64,000 nt of DNA from Bradyrhizobium sp. CCBAU 53338 (GCF_015291665.1 NZ_CP030049.1:915292-979291), one strand, 5' to 3'. Shown: positions 36,079-49,686, counted from the stretch's first letter. Notes: generated by a model not told the origin, from the sequence alone. A program made the numbers and translations.

Positions 36079-37464
36079 TCACATCGACGAACGGATCTCG
36101 GAGGCAAGGTCGGTCAGCGTTGCCTTCACATCCGCTCCATTGACCATCTTCTGCATCGCCACCGCCCAGGCATTCATTGCCTCGGCGAAGCCGACGCGGG
36201 CCGTAAAGGCGAGTTGCGCCTGGTCCTGCACAGTCTTGAACGTCTCGACGAAGTTGTTGAATTCAGGCTTTGCGGCGTATTCGAGCCAGGCCTTGTCGCT
36301 CCAGGTCGATGCGCGCGGAGAGTTGACGAGCTTGCCCGCAACGGCACCGTTCAGCTCGACCTGCTTGGAGGTCGCCCATTGGATGAAGAGCCAGGCCGCG
36401 CCCTTCTTCTGGGAGGCGGCGTTCATGGCCAGAGACCAGATCCAGATGTTGGATTCGAAGTTCTTGCCGTTCGGTGCGCGCAACGGTGGTGCAAAGGCGA
36501 TCTTGCCGGAGGCGGGCTTGCCGGCGACGTCGTTCCAGAAACCGAACATGTTGGAATCGATCGCCATGGCGGTCCGCCCTGAATTGATCCCTTCGACCAC
36601 CTGGTACCAATTGTCATTGGCAAAGGAGGGAGCAGCGCATTTCTTGATCATGTCGACATAGTCTTTGTGGAAGGCGATCGACTCTGGCGAATCCAGGCCC
36701 GTGTCGAGTTTGCCGTCTTTGACGACGAAATCGTGCACGCCATAGGACCTCGCAATCGAGATCGCAGCCGTGTGGATGCTGCTCCAGAACCTTACGCCGC
36801 GAACGCCGAGAGGCGTGATGGTGGGATCGGCAGCTTTGAGTTTCTCACAAGCGGCCGACATCTCCGGCGGGGTGCTCGGGACTTTGATACCGTGCTTGTC
36901 CAGCACATCCTTGCGGTAGAACAACTGGATGTTCTCGAAGCCATGGGGGATCGCCCAGACCTGCCCGCTGCCGGCCTCGATCTGGCCCTCCTTGACCTTC
37001 CATGTCAGCGCTTCGCGCAAGGCTGGGAAGAAGTCCTTGTAGTCGTAGGCTGCAGAGGTGAGCTTTGAATCGTTTAGATAGCGATCGAGCGGTTCGAGCA
37101 GTTGGCCCGGGGCAAGGTCCCAGGCGGGCTGGATGCCCGTGCCGACGACATCCCAGCTTGGCGATTTCGTGCTGAGCTGGATCGTTAGCTTATTCCAATA
37201 GGCATCATCCGGATAAAGCTCCGGCGTCACCTTGATGCCGGTGAGTTTCTCGAACTCGGGCAGTTGAGCCGCAACAGCGTCAGCATAGGGGTGAATATCG
37301 TAGGCCCAGACGATGGACGTGCCTTCGAATTGCCGCCAGTTGATGTCTTCTGCGTAGGCCTGGGTGGCAGCCAGTGCCGCCCCGGCGCACACGGTGGAGT
37401 TAATGAGAGCTTTTTTGATAAGTTGAGCCGAATGACCGCAAACAACGGCTAGCGTCCTTGGCAT
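36079..37464 (-). CDS. ABC transporter solute-binding protein, family 1 (sugar type)
   Basis: This is a roughly 461-residue periplasmic binding protein with a signal peptide ending near TQAYAEDIN. The mature start (GTSIVWAYDIHPYADAV, EFEKLTGIKVTPEL) is a distant relative of the first binding protein in this window at 6163. The ATG at 37464 follows GGAGGG with 5-base spacing; an in-frame ATG at 37500 lacks such a site. It heads the operon binding protein, two permeases, kinase, SDR, phosphatase, ATPase, regulator. A tandem GGGTAA motif lies about 118 bases upstream. Confidence 0.88.
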   Translation of the reverse strand: MPRTLAVVCGHSAQLIKKALINSTVCAGAALAATQAYAEDINWRQFEGTSIVWAYDIHPYADAVAAQLPEFEKLTGIKVTPELYPDDAYWNKLTIQLSTKSPSWDVVGTGIQPAWDLAPGQLLEPLDRYLNDSKLTSAAYDYKDFFPALREALTWKVKEGQIEAGSGQVWAIPHGFENIQLFYRKDVLDKHGIKVPSTPPEMSAACEKLKAADPTITPLGVRGVRFWSSIHTAAISIARSYGVHDFVVKDGKLDTGLDSPESIAFHKDYVDMIKKCAAPSFANDNWYQVVEGINSGRTAMAIDSNMFGFWNDVAGKPASGKIAFAPPLRAPNGKNFESNIWIWSLAMNAASQKKGAAWLFIQWATSKQVELNGAVAGKLVNSPRASTWSDKAWLEYAAKPEFNNFVETFKTVQDQAQLAFTARVGFAEAMNAWAVAMQKMVNGADVKATLTDLASEIRSSM

Positions 37465-37837
37465 GATTCCCTCCGATGGGCTCTTTGGCCCGCAAACCAC
37501 GCGCCCTCTCCTCTAGCAGAGGCCGTGGTAGGCGAAGGCTATGCGCCATTCTAACGGGCTAAGCGGCTTTTGACACAGAGTTTGGGTAAGGTTGGGTAAG
37601 AGCCAGAAATCGGGGTTTCTAAAATAAGATCGGCTGGCCGCGACGAGGCTACGCAATGCGAAGCGCCAGTGGACGCTTCAACAGCACTTTTGCAGGCATA
37701 CGAAAACGATCTGAAAAAAGCCTCCGCCAGACATTTGGTCTAGGCAGAGTAGCCTCTCATGCTTGCAATGCTGGCCCGATGACGCTGTTCTCAGTATAAA
37801 TTGCTTTCAGTCTGGCATTGCCAATTGGAGTTGCAGG
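37465..37837. other. Promoter region of the ABC/kinase operon
   Basis: About 370 bases. The left third should hold the promoter of the minus-strand operon and carries the tandem GGGTAA motif. The remainder shows nothing clear apart from the ribosome binding site of the small gene at 37838. Confidence 0.4.
37582..37600 (+). promoter_or_regulatory. Tandem TTGGGTAAG motif, copy 3
   Basis: TTGGGTAAGG is followed by TTGGGTAAG, the most perfect of the three copies, with a 10-base period. Relative to the operon it reads CTTACCCAA, in the same orientation as copy 1 has to the Tm-1-like operon. It lies about 118 bases upstream of the binding-protein start, a suitable place for an activator site. Confidence 0.6.
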
Positions 37838-37993
37838 ATGATCGCGCAAATCGCAAGAGTCGTTTCCAGCACGGTCAGAAAACCAGCTGAGGACGGCGAT
37901 ACTCTCAAGATTCTTGGTATATTTTGTGGAGCAGGCCTTCTGCTCTCTCTACTCGTCGCAATGGCTTTTGCGCTCGACTTGACGCCTTTGTGA
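37838..37993 (+). CDS. Small single-pass membrane protein (51 aa)
   Basis: An ATG at 37838 follows GGAG with 7-base spacing. The product begins MIAQIARVVSSTVRK, has a charged centre (PAEDGDTLK) and one C-terminal membrane helix (ILGIFCGAGLLLSLLVAMAFAL). An upstream in-frame ATG at 37763 would add 25 less plausible residues. Function is unknown; it stands alone between two larger operons. Confidence 0.5.
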   Translation: MIAQIARVVSSTVRKPAEDGDTLKILGIFCGAGLLLSLLVAMAFALDLTPL

Positions 37994-38139
37994 TGGTTCA
38001 GCGGTTCATCACGATGAGGTCGAGCCGAGCAGTTCCCACTAAAGCGCACGGCAGAGGAATTCACCGCGACGGCCCCATCGTCCCTCCGGCATAGCGCCTA
38101 GCCGCCGCGTCCTGCGTGTTTGTTGACCCATGCCGAAGT

Positions 38140-38829
38140 CTAACTCGGGGACCGGCCAACCCTAGTTGCCATTCGTAGGCCCGCGATATTGGTGGCGTAC
38201 TCGGCAGCGATATTGCCGCCAAACAGGGCTGAACCCGCCACCAACGTGTCGGCCCCAGCCTCCACGACGGCGGCAGCATTGTGGCACGTGATACCACCAT
38301 CGACCTGAAGGCGGATCGGGCGATCGCCGATCATGGCGCGAATGCGCCTGATCTTGGGGATCTGGCACTCCAAAAACGCCTGGCCACCGAAGCCCGGATT
38401 GACGGTCATGACAAGCACCAGATCCAACCTATCGAGCACATATTCGATTGTACCCTCCGGCGTCGACGGACACAGGCTTACGCCCGCTTTCTTGCCGAGC
38501 GCGCGAATAGCCTGCAGCGAACTATCGAGATGTGGACCGGCTTCCGCATGAATCGTGATGATGTCGGCACCGGCTTTGGCAAAGCCTTCAAGATAAGCGT
38601 CGACGGGCGCTATCATGAGGTGAACGTCAAACGTCTTCGTGGTGAACGGCCTCACCGCCTTTATCACGTCCGCACCGAAACTGATGTTCGGCACGAAGTG
38701 CCCGTCCATGACATCGCAATGGATCCAGTCAGCGCCGGCTGCGTCGATCGCCGCGACCTCCTCGCCGAGACGCGCGAAATTCGCCGCCAGGATCGAGGGA
38801 GCAATGACGATATCCCTGGTCATGGACAT
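38140..38829 (-). CDS. cbbE: Ribulose-phosphate 3-epimerase
   Basis: This 229-residue TIM-barrel enzyme interconverts ribulose-5-phosphate and xylulose-5-phosphate. Family landmarks are [49 protein letters not shown], and the late [13 protein letters not shown], which hold the metal-binding His and Asp residues. It is the last gene of the Calvin cluster and overlaps cbbX by 10 bases. It should be intact. Confidence 0.92.
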   Translation of the reverse strand: MSMTRDIVIAPSILAANFARLGEEVAAIDAAGADWIHCDVMDGHFVPNISFGADVIKAVRPFTTKTFDVHLMIAPVDAYLEGFAKAGADIITIHAEAGPHLDSSLQAIRALGKKAGVSLCPSTPEGTIEYVLDRLDLVLVMTVNPGFGGQAFLECQIPKIRRIRAMIGDRPIRLQVDGGITCHNAAAVVEAGADTLVAGSALFGGNIAAEYATNIAGLRMATRVGRSPS

Positions 38830-39770
38830 TTGCTCCCGGTCGCCTGCTCGCTGCCAGCTCCGCCGCTGAACACGCGGCTCGCCAATACGTCGGAGGGATC
38901 GATGGTTTCGAGATCAGCGATCTCGAGCATCCGGTCGAGATCGGAGACCAGCCGATCGGCCTGGCGCAACCGGATGCGATCGACAGCGTTGCGGACCGAG
39001 CGCGCATTGGAGAAGAACGGCTGAGTCCGGCGCAGCACAATGTATCTTTCGAACGACTCGCGTGCCGCGGCCGAGAAGCGGTAGCCGCGCTCCCTCAGCA
39101 TAAGCTCGGCAATGTAGAGCAGCTCCGCCTCCGAATAGTCGGGAAACTCGATGTGGTGGGCGATGCGTGATCGGAAGCCTGGATTGGAGGCAAAGAAACT
39201 GGTCATCCGTTCGCCATAACCCGCGAGAATGACGACGAGATCCTCGCGCTGGTTTTCCATGACTTGCAGCAAGATCTCGATGGCTTCCTGACCATAGTCG
39301 CGCTCGTTGTCGGGCCGGTGCAGGTAATAGGCCTCGTCGATGAACAGTACGCCGCCCATCGCCTTCTTCAGGATCTCCTTGGTCTTCGGCGCAGTGTGAC
39401 CGATATACTGACCGACAAGGTCGTCGCGCGTCACCGAGATCACCTGTCCGCGCCGCACGAAGCCGAGGCCGTGCAAGATCTTCGCCATGCGCAGGGCGAC
39501 GGTAGTCTTACCGGTGCCGGGATTGCCGGTGAAGGACATGTGCAGCGTCGGGGCCGAGGAGACGAGCCCGGCCCGCTGCCGGATCCGCTCAATCAACAGG
39601 AGCGAAGCGATCTGCCGCACCCGCTGCTTGACGGGCTTCAAGCCGATCAACTCTTGTTCGAGCTGGTGCAAGGTCTCCGTGATCCCCGCCGCCTCGGCCT
39701 CCTTGCGCAGGTCAAACGCAGTAGGCACCTCATTGACCTCAATGGTCGTCGTGTGCGGCACATCCAGCAT
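38820..39770 (-). CDS. cbbX: RuBisCO activase CbbX (AAA+)
   Basis: This is a 316-residue hexameric AAA+ remodeller that removes inhibitory sugar phosphates from red-type (form IC/ID) RuBisCO by pulling on the large-subunit C-terminus. Walker [10 protein letters not shown], Walker [11 protein letters not shown] and the arginine-rich [15 protein letters not shown] region are present. It has the usual length. It lies 104 bases after cbbS. Its usual partner, an intact large subunit, is not encoded in this operon (see the gap-cbbL chimera). Confidence 0.93.
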   Translation of the reverse strand: MLDVPHTTTIEVNEVPTAFDLRKEAEAAGITETLHQLEQELIGLKPVKQRVRQIASLLLIERIRQRAGLVSSAPTLHMSFTGNPGTGKTTVALRMAKILHGLGFVRRGQVISVTRDDLVGQYIGHTAPKTKEILKKAMGGVLFIDEAYYLHRPDNERDYGQEAIEILLQVMENQREDLVVILAGYGERMTSFFASNPGFRSRIAHHIEFPDYSEAELLYIAELMLRERGYRFSAAARESFERYIVLRRTQPFFSNARSVRNAVDRIRLRQADRLVSDLDRMLEIADLETIDPSDVLASRVFSGGAGSEQATGSKCP

Positions 39771-39874
39771 CTTGGACCTCGAATAAAGAGGCTTCGCCGC
39801 CGCAAATGACGGCGAAGCAGTTGTCCGCCAGGGAGTCGGAGCGGGGAGAAAGAGTCGCTCCGAGCGGAAAGCGA

Positions 39875-40282
39875 CTAAGAGGAAGCCGGCTGAGGTTGCC
39901 GGTGTACGGTGGTGTAACGTACCGAGCGTACGGCCATCTCCTGGCGCACCAGCTCGAACTCAGCCTCCTTCGCGGGCCGGTTGACGAGGAACGAGATGCG
40001 CACCGACTCCCAGCCATGGCTGGAATCGAATCCCGAGACGCGGATGTAGCGGTCGCCATACACCCTGCGGCATTCGGCGAGCTCCATCATCACGCCGGCA
40101 GCGTCCGCGAGATCGAACATCGGCAGACCCCACATCTCCCAATAGGTGTTGCGGGGATGCGGGTCGTCGGTGAACTCGATGTTCACCGCCCAACCCTTGC
40201 TCAGGCAATATTGCACCTGCTTGGTAATCTGCTCGTCGCTGAGATCGGGCAGGAAGGAGAAACAGCCTTGGGTCAGTTTCAT
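39875..40282 (-). CDS. cbbS: RuBisCO small subunit, form IC
   Basis: This 135-residue small subunit caps the L8S8 enzyme. It starts [19 protein letters not shown], followed by [32 protein letters not shown], typical of red-type subunits, and has the C-terminal extension of that class. It follows the chimeric gene by 12 bases. The gene itself looks intact. Confidence 0.93.
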   Translation of the reverse strand: MKLTQGCFSFLPDLSDEQITKQVQYCLSKGWAVNIEFTDDPHPRNTYWEMWGLPMFDLADAAGVMMELAECRRVYGDRYIRVSGFDSSHGWESVRISFLVNRPAKEAEFELVRQEMAVRSVRYTTVHRQPQPASS

Positions 40283-40294
40283 CTTTGCTCTCCT

Positions 40295-43998
<3,704 letters not shown>

Positions 43999-44014
43999 CG
44001 GTGTCTCTCCTCGT

Positions 44015-44890
44015 TCACTTCAGGCTGCGCTTGCGCTCGATCAACTGCATGATCAGCGGCGTCAGAATCAGCTGCATGGCGAGATCGAGCTTCGCGCCGG
44101 GACAGACGATCGAATTGGCGCGCGACATCCAGCTCTGCGGCAGCATCGAGAGCAGATAGGGGAAGTCGATGCCGCGTGGATTCTTGAAGCGGATCACGAC
44201 CATCGATTCGTCCGGCGTCGGGATCCAGCGCGCGATGAACGGATTGGACGTGTCGACCGTCGGCACACGCTGGAAGTTGATGTCGGTCTCGGTGAATTGC
44301 GGGCAGATGTAGTGGATATAGTCGGGCATCCGCCGCAGGATGGTGTCGGTGACCGCCTCGGTCGAATAACCGCGCGCGCTGCGGTCGCGGTGCAGCTTCT
44401 GAATCCATTCGAGGTTGATGACGGGCACGACGCCGATCTTGAGATCGGCATAGCGCGCGACATTGACCTTGTCGGTGACGACGGCGCCGTGCAGGCCCTC
44501 GTAGAACAACAGGTCGGAGTTCTCCGGCAGCTGCTTCCAGTCGGTGAAAGTACCGGGCGCCGTGCCATGCAGCGCGGATTCCTCGGCGTCGTGGACATAG
44601 TGCCGCGTCACCGCCGTACCGGTCTCGCCGTAGTCGCGGAACGCGCGCTCCAGCTCCTCGAACAGGTTGGTCTCGGGACTGAAATGGCTGAAATGCTTGT
44701 TGCCGCGCTCGGCCTCTTTCGCCATCTGCGCGCGCATCTCGGCGCGGTCGTAGCGGTGGAAGGCGTCGCCTTCGATGTAGGCGGCATTGACCTTCTCGCG
44801 GAAAAAAATCTGCTCGAAAGTCTTCTTGACCGAGGTGGTGCCGGCGCCGGAGGAGCCGGTGATGGAGATGATCGGATGCTTCCTGGACAT
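44015..44890 (-). CDS. cbbP: Phosphoribulokinase
   Basis: This 291-residue enzyme phosphorylates ribulose-5-phosphate to ribulose-1,5-bisphosphate. The P-loop [18 protein letters not shown] is at the start, with [13 protein letters not shown] (catalytic Asp), a central substrate-binding region ([19 protein letters not shown]) and the bacterial-type C-terminus. It lies 12 bases after cbbF. It appears intact. Confidence 0.94.
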   Translation of the reverse strand: MSRKHPIISITGSSGAGTTSVKKTFEQIFFREKVNAAYIEGDAFHRYDRAEMRAQMAKEAERGNKHFSHFSPETNLFEELERAFRDYGETGTAVTRHYVHDAEESALHGTAPGTFTDWKQLPENSDLLFYEGLHGAVVTDKVNVARYADLKIGVVPVINLEWIQKLHRDRSARGYSTEAVTDTILRRMPDYIHYICPQFTETDINFQRVPTVDTSNPFIARWIPTPDESMVVIRFKNPRGIDFPYLLSMLPQSWMSRANSIVCPGAKLDLAMQLILTPLIMQLIERKRSLK

Positions 44891-44902
44891 GGGACACCTC
44901 GC

Positions 44903-45940
44903 TCAGAGCCGGAAGAATCCGCGCCGCGCGAACAGCGGCGCAGAGACGCTGGCGACCAGCACTGGATCGCAATGAAGCTCCTCGACGCGCCGCACCTCGT
45001 TGCTCGAGCCCATGATCAGGGGCACGCGCTGATGCAGGCTCTGCGCGGAGAGGTCGAGGATGCGCTCGCGTCCCGTGGAGGCGGAGCCGCCGGCCTGCTC
45101 GATGATCATGGCCATCGGATGCGCCTCGTAAGTCAGGCGCAGGCGGCCCTCGCCGTAGCCGGGGCGCGCGTCCGAAGGGTAGAGGAAGACGCCGCCGCGG
45201 GTGAGGATTCGGTAGGCCTCGGCAACCAGCGAGCCGACCCACCGCATGTTGAAATCATGGTTGGCGGGGCCTTCGACGCCTGCGAGGCATTCGTCGATGA
45301 AGGCGCGCACCGGCGGATCCCAGTGCCGACGGTTCGAGGCGTTGATCGCGAACTCCTCGCAGGCCTCGGAGATCTGCACGCCGCTGCGGGCGAGACGGAA
45401 GCAGCCGGCCTTGTGATCGAGCGTGAAGATGTCGACGCCTTCGCCGAGCGTCAACACCAGCGAGGTCTGCGGCCCGTAGGTGACGAAGCCCGCCGCAAGC
45501 TGCACTGATCCGCGCTGGTGAAAGGCGAGCGAGAGGTCGTCGGGTGCCGGCAGGATCGAGAAGATCGTCCCCACCGTCATGTTGATGTCGATGTTGGAGG
45601 ATCCGTCGAGCGGATCGATCGCGATGCAGACGCGGCCCTCGCGGTCGCCGATCTGGGGTTCGCGCATCTCCTCCGACGCCAGCGCCGCGATCGGCAGCTT
45701 GCTGAGGCAGCGGCGCAGGATCGCATCGGCCTGGACATCGAGGTCGCGCTGGATGTCGCCGTCGCTGTTGCGCTCCGTGGTCAGGCCAGAGGCGTCAGCG
45801 AGATCACCTGACGCGATGAGGTCGGCGATTTCGATGGCCGCCGCCGCGATGGCATCGACTGCGGCCGCCACGGCCAGCGCATGCGGCGCGGTCTCGGAAT
45901 ACCGTTGAAGGTGATCGTCCAGCCTGAGTTGCCCAGTCAT
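44903..45940 (-). CDS. cbbF: Fructose-1,6-bisphosphatase class I (Calvin-cycle type)
   Basis: This is a 345-residue phosphatase. The metal-binding motif [26 protein letters not shown] and the C-terminal [14 protein letters not shown] are those of class-I FBPases; the Calvin-cycle form often also takes sedoheptulose-1,7-bisphosphate. It is the first gene of the minus-strand cbb operon and is divergent from cbbR. Confidence 0.93.
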   Translation of the reverse strand: MTGQLRLDDHLQRYSETAPHALAVAAAVDAIAAAAIEIADLIASGDLADASGLTTERNSDGDIQRDLDVQADAILRRCLSKLPIAALASEEMREPQIGDREGRVCIAIDPLDGSSNIDINMTVGTIFSILPAPDDLSLAFHQRGSVQLAAGFVTYGPQTSLVLTLGEGVDIFTLDHKAGCFRLARSGVQISEACEEFAINASNRRHWDPPVRAFIDECLAGVEGPANHDFNMRWVGSLVAEAYRILTRGGVFLYPSDARPGYGEGRLRLTYEAHPMAMIIEQAGGSASTGRERILDLSAQSLHQRVPLIMGSSNEVRRVEELHCDPVLVASVSAPLFARRGFFRL

Positions 45941-46040
45941 CTGCGTCCATCCCCTTGGCCGGCGCCGCAGCCATGCCCTCCCCTCTGAAGGTCGGTCGCG
46001 GTCAGTCCCAGCACCAGGAGATTGACAGGGACAGATTAAT

Positions 46041-46087
46041 AAGGAAAATTTCTATTCGTAATGAGCACCAAAGAATTTTCTTATAAT
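46041..46087. promoter_or_regulatory. cbbR/cbbF divergent control region
   Basis: An AT-rich stretch contains the imperfect inverted repeat AAGGAAAATT (46041-46050) and AATTTTCTT (46074-46082), spaced as in LysR-type operators. A perfect -10 box, TATAAT at 46082-46087, points toward cbbR. It is the likely CbbR binding region for the cbb operon and for autoregulation. Confidence 0.45.
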
Positions 46088-46120
46088 TGACCCGGACAGG
46101 CGGCTGCACAGCTCCGGCAT

Positions 46121-47038
46121 CTGACGATCAGGCAGCTGCGCTCGCTCGCGGCGCTGTCGGCCAAGGGCAGCGTGACGGCGGCCTCCGGCCATCTTGGGCT
46201 GACCCAGCCGGCCGTGACCCAGCAGCTGCGGCAACTTCAGGACCTCGCCGGCCTGCCCTTGGTGCAGCGGACCGGCGACGGCATGCAGCTGACCGCGGCG
46301 GGCAAGGAAGTGTTGGCGCTGGCCGAGCGGGTCGAGGCCGCGATCGCGGACTGCCAGGGCGCGCTCGACCTGCTCGCCGGACGGAGCGGCGGCGCGGTGC
46401 ATCTCGGTGCGGTCTCGACCGCTAAATATTTCGTGCCGCATGCGATCGCGGCGTTCTCCAAGCGCTACCCCAAGATCGAGATCAAGCTGACGATTGGCAA
46501 TCGCGATGAGATCCGCGCAGCCATGCACGGTTATGATCTCGACTTCGCGGTGATGGGCCGGCCACCCGCCGACGTCCACGTCGACGTGCGCCAGCTCGGC
46601 CGCAATCCGCACATCATCGTCGCCCGCAGGGGACATTGGCTGGAAAAGGACCGAGGACTCAGTCTGACCGACCTTGTGCACGAGACCTTTCTCACTCGCG
46701 AGCCGGGCTCGGGCACGCGAACACTAATGGAGGGCATGTTCCAGAAATCGGATCTCGAGCCAATCATCGGCATGGAGATGAGCAGCAACGAGACCATCAA
46801 GCAGGCTGTTATCGCCGGGCTCGGCATCGCCTTCATCTCGGCGCACACCGTCGCGCACGAGCTCGGCGAGGGCCGCCTCGTCGTGCTCGACGTCGCGGGC
46901 CTACCAATCGTGCGGCAATGGTACGTGATCCGCCGCAGTGACAAGGTCCTGCTGCCGCCGGCGCAGGCTATGTTCGATTTTCTTGGCTCTGAAGGGTCGA
47001 ATTATTTGCCGTACCTACCTGAACTCGGCGGGCGCTAA
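46121..47038 (+). CDS. cbbR: LysR-type regulator of the Calvin cluster, start codon unclear
   Basis: This is a LysR protein with an N-terminal HTH (LTIRQLRSLAALSAKGSVTAA, LTQPAVTQQLRQLQ) and effector domain (LGAVSTAKYFVPHAIAAFSKRYP, GRPPADVHVDVRQLG) typical of CbbR. It normally activates the divergent cbb operon. The HTH is open back to a TGA at 46088, but there is no ATG, GTG or TTG in frame before GTG 46172, which would remove half of the HTH. A CTG at 46121 fits the usual protein start. A TTG at 46087 lies in another frame and overlaps the -10 box. Either a rare CTG start or a small indel is present. Confidence 0.82.
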   Translation: MTIRQLRSLAALSAKGSVTAASGHLGLTQPAVTQQLRQLQDLAGLPLVQRTGDGMQLTAAGKEVLALAERVEAAIADCQGALDLLAGRSGGAVHLGAVSTAKYFVPHAIAAFSKRYPKIEIKLTIGNRDEIRAAMHGYDLDFAVMGRPPADVHVDVRQLGRNPHIIVARRGHWLEKDRGLSLTDLVHETFLTREPGSGTRTLMEGMFQKSDLEPIIGMEMSSNETIKQAVIAGLGIAFISAHTVAHELGEGRLVVLDVAGLPIVRQWYVIRRSDKVLLPPAQAMFDFLGSEGSNYLPYLPELGGR

Positions 47039-47130
47039 AGCAAGATCCGGAAAAGTGTGAAGCGGTTTTCCCAAAACTCATGCTCAAACAAAGAGCTAAA
47101 GCGCCATGACGATTCAACCCATCGCGCTTT
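47037..47130. repeat. Dispersed palindromic repeat (Bradyrhizobium type)
   Basis: The stretch contains GGAAAAGTGTGAAGCGGTTTTCC (inverted ends GGAAAA/TTTTCC) and AAAGCGC...GCGCTTT arms around CATGACGATTCAACC, with GAGCTAAAGC between. I recognise this layout as a short interspersed repeat frequent in Bradyrhizobium intergenic regions. It begins at the cbbR stop and may also serve as a terminator between the convergent cbbR and binding-protein genes. It is the only copy I noticed in the window. Confidence 0.55.
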
Positions 47131-47259
47131 TTTCTCGACTTCTTCCAATGTTTTATTGCACGTCGACCAGGCATTGACCCACCGCGTCCAGGAGCCGACG
47201 CCGTTTCAACCACCAAGTCTGTCCGGGCCGGTTCTTGGAGGTGTGCCCCGGTGCACCGG

Positions 47260-48123
47260 TTACGGCAACGGCGTGAACTTAAGTTGGCCGAGCGGCACGA
47301 CTTTGTCGGTGCGGGTCATCTTGAACTCGGTGTTCGGGCCGAGCCACTTGTCCCAGAGCTGGTTGATCTCACCTGCCTGGTCGAGTGCGAGCAGTGTCTC
47401 GTTGATCTTGGCGAGCAGCGCCGGCTCGTCCTTCTTCATGCCGATGCCGATCGGTTGCAAGACCATGGGCTCATCGATCATCTTCAGCGGTTGGCCAGCG
47501 GACTTCGATTCGTTGACGAGCTTGGTGATGGTCATGGTATTGGCCACCATTCCGACCGCCTTGTTCTGCTGGACGGCCATGAAAGCCGAGCCGGTGTCGA
47601 CGAAAGTGAGGGGATCCGACTCATTCAGCTTGATCGCGAGCTCGGAGGTCGAGCCCTTGGTCGAAGCCAGACGTTTACCTTTGAAGTCGGCCTTCTTGGT
47701 TCCTGGATCCGAAGCCTTCACCGCCAACATCTCCTTGGCGAGATAATAGGGGTCGGAGAACTGGATCTGCTCGGCGCGGCCCAGCGTATAGGCGAGATTG
47801 GCGACTGTGATGTCGACGCGGCCGAGCTTGACCTCGGGCACCCGCGCCTCGACCGAGAGCGGGCTGATCTTCGCCTCGACGCCCCAGCGCTTGGCAATGG
47901 CTCTGCAGAGGTCGACATCAAAGCCAACCATCTCCCGCGTTTTCGGATCGGGCGCGGCAAACGGGGGTACGTCGGCGAAGGTGCCGCAGCGCAGCTCTTT
48001 GCGCTGCATGATATCGGCCAGCTGATCAGCCATGGCCACGCTGGCAAAGCAACTCAGGCCCGTGGCAACGATGGCGGCGCGGAGCACGCATTTTCCAGTC
48101 TTAGTCCCGATCCCGATCGACAT
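47260..48123 (-). CDS. Polar amino-acid ABC transporter binding protein (family 3)
   Basis: This is a roughly 287-residue periplasmic binding protein with a signal peptide ending near SVAMADQLAD. ELRCGTFADVPPFAAPDP, MVGFDVDLCRAIAKRWGV, and RVDITVANLAYTLGRAEQIQFSDPYY are family-3 features, including the Arg and Asp that grip the ligand's amino and carboxyl groups. The ATG at 48123 follows AGGGAG. It is the last gene of the accB-pxp-ABC operon, so the ligand may be oxoproline or a related lactam or amide; that is inference. Confidence 0.9.
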   Translation of the reverse strand: MSIGIGTKTGKCVLRAAIVATGLSCFASVAMADQLADIMQRKELRCGTFADVPPFAAPDPKTREMVGFDVDLCRAIAKRWGVEAKISPLSVEARVPEVKLGRVDITVANLAYTLGRAEQIQFSDPYYLAKEMLAVKASDPGTKKADFKGKRLASTKGSTSELAIKLNESDPLTFVDTGSAFMAVQQNKAVGMVANTMTITKLVNESKSAGQPLKMIDEPMVLQPIGIGMKKDEPALLAKINETLLALDQAGEINQLWDKWLGPNTEFKMTRTDKVVPLGQLKFTPLP

Positions 48124-48159
48124 TTCGAACTCCCTGTTTTGCAATGATGGCAGGCGTTG

Positions 48160-48936
48160 TCATCGTGCCCGCAGATCCGACAAAAAGCGCTGCGCACGCG
48201 GATGCTGCGGCGAGCCGAAGAACGCGCTCGGCGACGCCGATTCCAGCAGGCGCCCGGCATCCATGAACCAGACACGATCAGCGACATCGCGTGCGAAATT
48301 CATCTCATGGGTGACGCACATCATGGTCATGCCATCGCGAGCAAGTCCCCGCATCACCGCCAGAACTTCGCCGACCATCTCCGGGTCGAGCGCGCTGGTC
48401 GGCTCATCGAACAGCATCGCCGGCGGCTCCATGGCCAGCGCTCGCGCGATCGCGACACGCTGCTGCTGGCCGCCGGACAGCTGCGCCGGATAGTTCTGCG
48501 CCTTGCTGGAAAGGCCTACCCGGTCGAGCAACTGAAGCGCGATCTCCCTTGCCTTGCTCCGTTTGATGCCGTTCACCTTCACAGGCGACAGCATCACATT
48601 GTCCAGCACGCTGAGGTGTGGAAACAGATTGAAACTCTGGAAAACGAAGCCGATACGGCTGCGCAGGTGGTTCATTGCCAAGCTGCTAATCTTCGCATGA
48701 ACATTCTGTCCGTCGAAGCGCAGCACTCCGGATTGGATCTCCTCAAGCCGGTTGACGGTGCGGATGAGCGTCGACTTGCCAGAGCCCGAGGGGCCACATA
48801 CCACGACCACCTCGCCCTTTTTCACCTCCGCGTTGATGTCGACGAGGGCGGGCAGCGAACCGTAGAACTTGTTGATGCCAATGAATTCAATCATCGGAGT
48901 TGCCGTACTGTTCGAGGCCTGGTTTGACATGATCAT
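48160..48936 (-). CDS. Polar amino-acid ABC transporter ATPase (GlnQ-like)
   Basis: This is a 258-residue ATPase with Walker [10 protein letters not shown], signature [15 protein letters not shown], Walker [17 protein letters not shown] and H-loop [16 protein letters not shown]. These are the GlnQ/HisP features. It overlaps the upstream permease by ATGA and energises import through the two permeases that precede it. Confidence 0.93.
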   Translation of the reverse strand: MIMSNQASNSTATPMIEFIGINKFYGSLPALVDINAEVKKGEVVVVCGPSGSGKSTLIRTVNRLEEIQSGVLRFDGQNVHAKISSLAMNHLRSRIGFVFQSFNLFPHLSVLDNVMLSPVKVNGIKRSKAREIALQLLDRVGLSSKAQNYPAQLSGGQQQRVAIARALAMEPPAMLFDEPTSALDPEMVGEVLAVMRGLARDGMTMMCVTHEMNFARDVADRVWFMDAGRLLESASPSAFFGSPQHPRAQRFLSDLRAR

Positions 48937-49685
48937 GTCCTCGATGCGGCTGCCAAAGCCGGCGCTGCAGCACCATCCATCGACCTGGCGCGCCGAACGG
49001 CAATCCGACGTTCGAGCGTGCTGGCCAGCTTAGTGAGAGTCCAGCAGACGACGAAATAGATGATGGCGAGTATGAAGTAGACTTCGAACGGCTTGGTCAG
49101 AAGCCGGTTGTTGATCTGTCCCGCCGCGAAGGTCAGCTCTGGCACGTTGATGATGTAGCCCAACGTCGTCTCTTTGATGGTGGAGACGAACTGGCTGATG
49201 ATGCTCGGGATCATGTTGAACAGCGCCTGCGGCAGGATCACGTAGCGCATCGCGCCGAGGTGGCTGTGGCCGAGCGCCCGCGCCGCGTCCATCTGCCCTC
49301 GCGGCAATGCCGTGATTCCGGCTCGCACGATCTCACTGAGAAAGGCCCCCTCGTAGATGACCAAGGTGGCGAGCATGGTCACGAAGCCGGGAACGCTCTC
49401 GCCGATCAGGAGCGGCAGCAGGAAATAGACCCAGAGGATGATCAGCAGCAGCGGAACGCCGCGCACGACATAGACCAGCGCCGTCGCCGGCCAGCGCAGC
49501 ACGGGCCAAGGCGATAGACGCGCGAGCGCCATCGCCACGCTGAGCGGGAATGCCAGCGCAATTCCAAGAATCGACAGGATCAGGGTCGCGGCGATCCCGC
49601 CGAGCGGGCCGTTCGGAAACTGGCCGACCAGCAGCAGCAGCCAGTTGTCGCTGACGATGCCTATCATGTTGAACAGGAGCGTCAT
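48933..49685 (-). CDS. Polar amino-acid ABC transporter permease
   Basis: This is a roughly 250-residue HisM/GlnP-type permease. The conserved block [29 protein letters not shown] carries the EAA-type ATPase contact. Start ATG 49685 lies just after the stop of the first permease. It forms a heterodimer with that partner. Confidence 0.9.
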   Translation of the reverse strand: MTLLFNMIGIVSDNWLLLLVGQFPNGPLGGIAATLILSILGIALAFPLSVAMALARLSPWPVLRWPATALVYVVRGVPLLLIILWVYFLLPLLIGESVPGFVTMLATLVIYEGAFLSEIVRAGITALPRGQMDAARALGHSHLGAMRYVILPQALFNMIPSIISQFVSTIKETTLGYIINVPELTFAAGQINNRLLTKPFEVYFILAIIYFVVCWTLTKLASTLERRIAVRRARSMDGAAAPALAAASRT

Positions 49686-49686
49686 G

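Noticed and set aside
27578..37600. Sigma-54 control of the two operons, suggested by the NtrC-like regulator
   Set aside because: The regulator lacks GAFTGA and I saw no GG-N10-GC type -24/-12 promoter before the operon starts.
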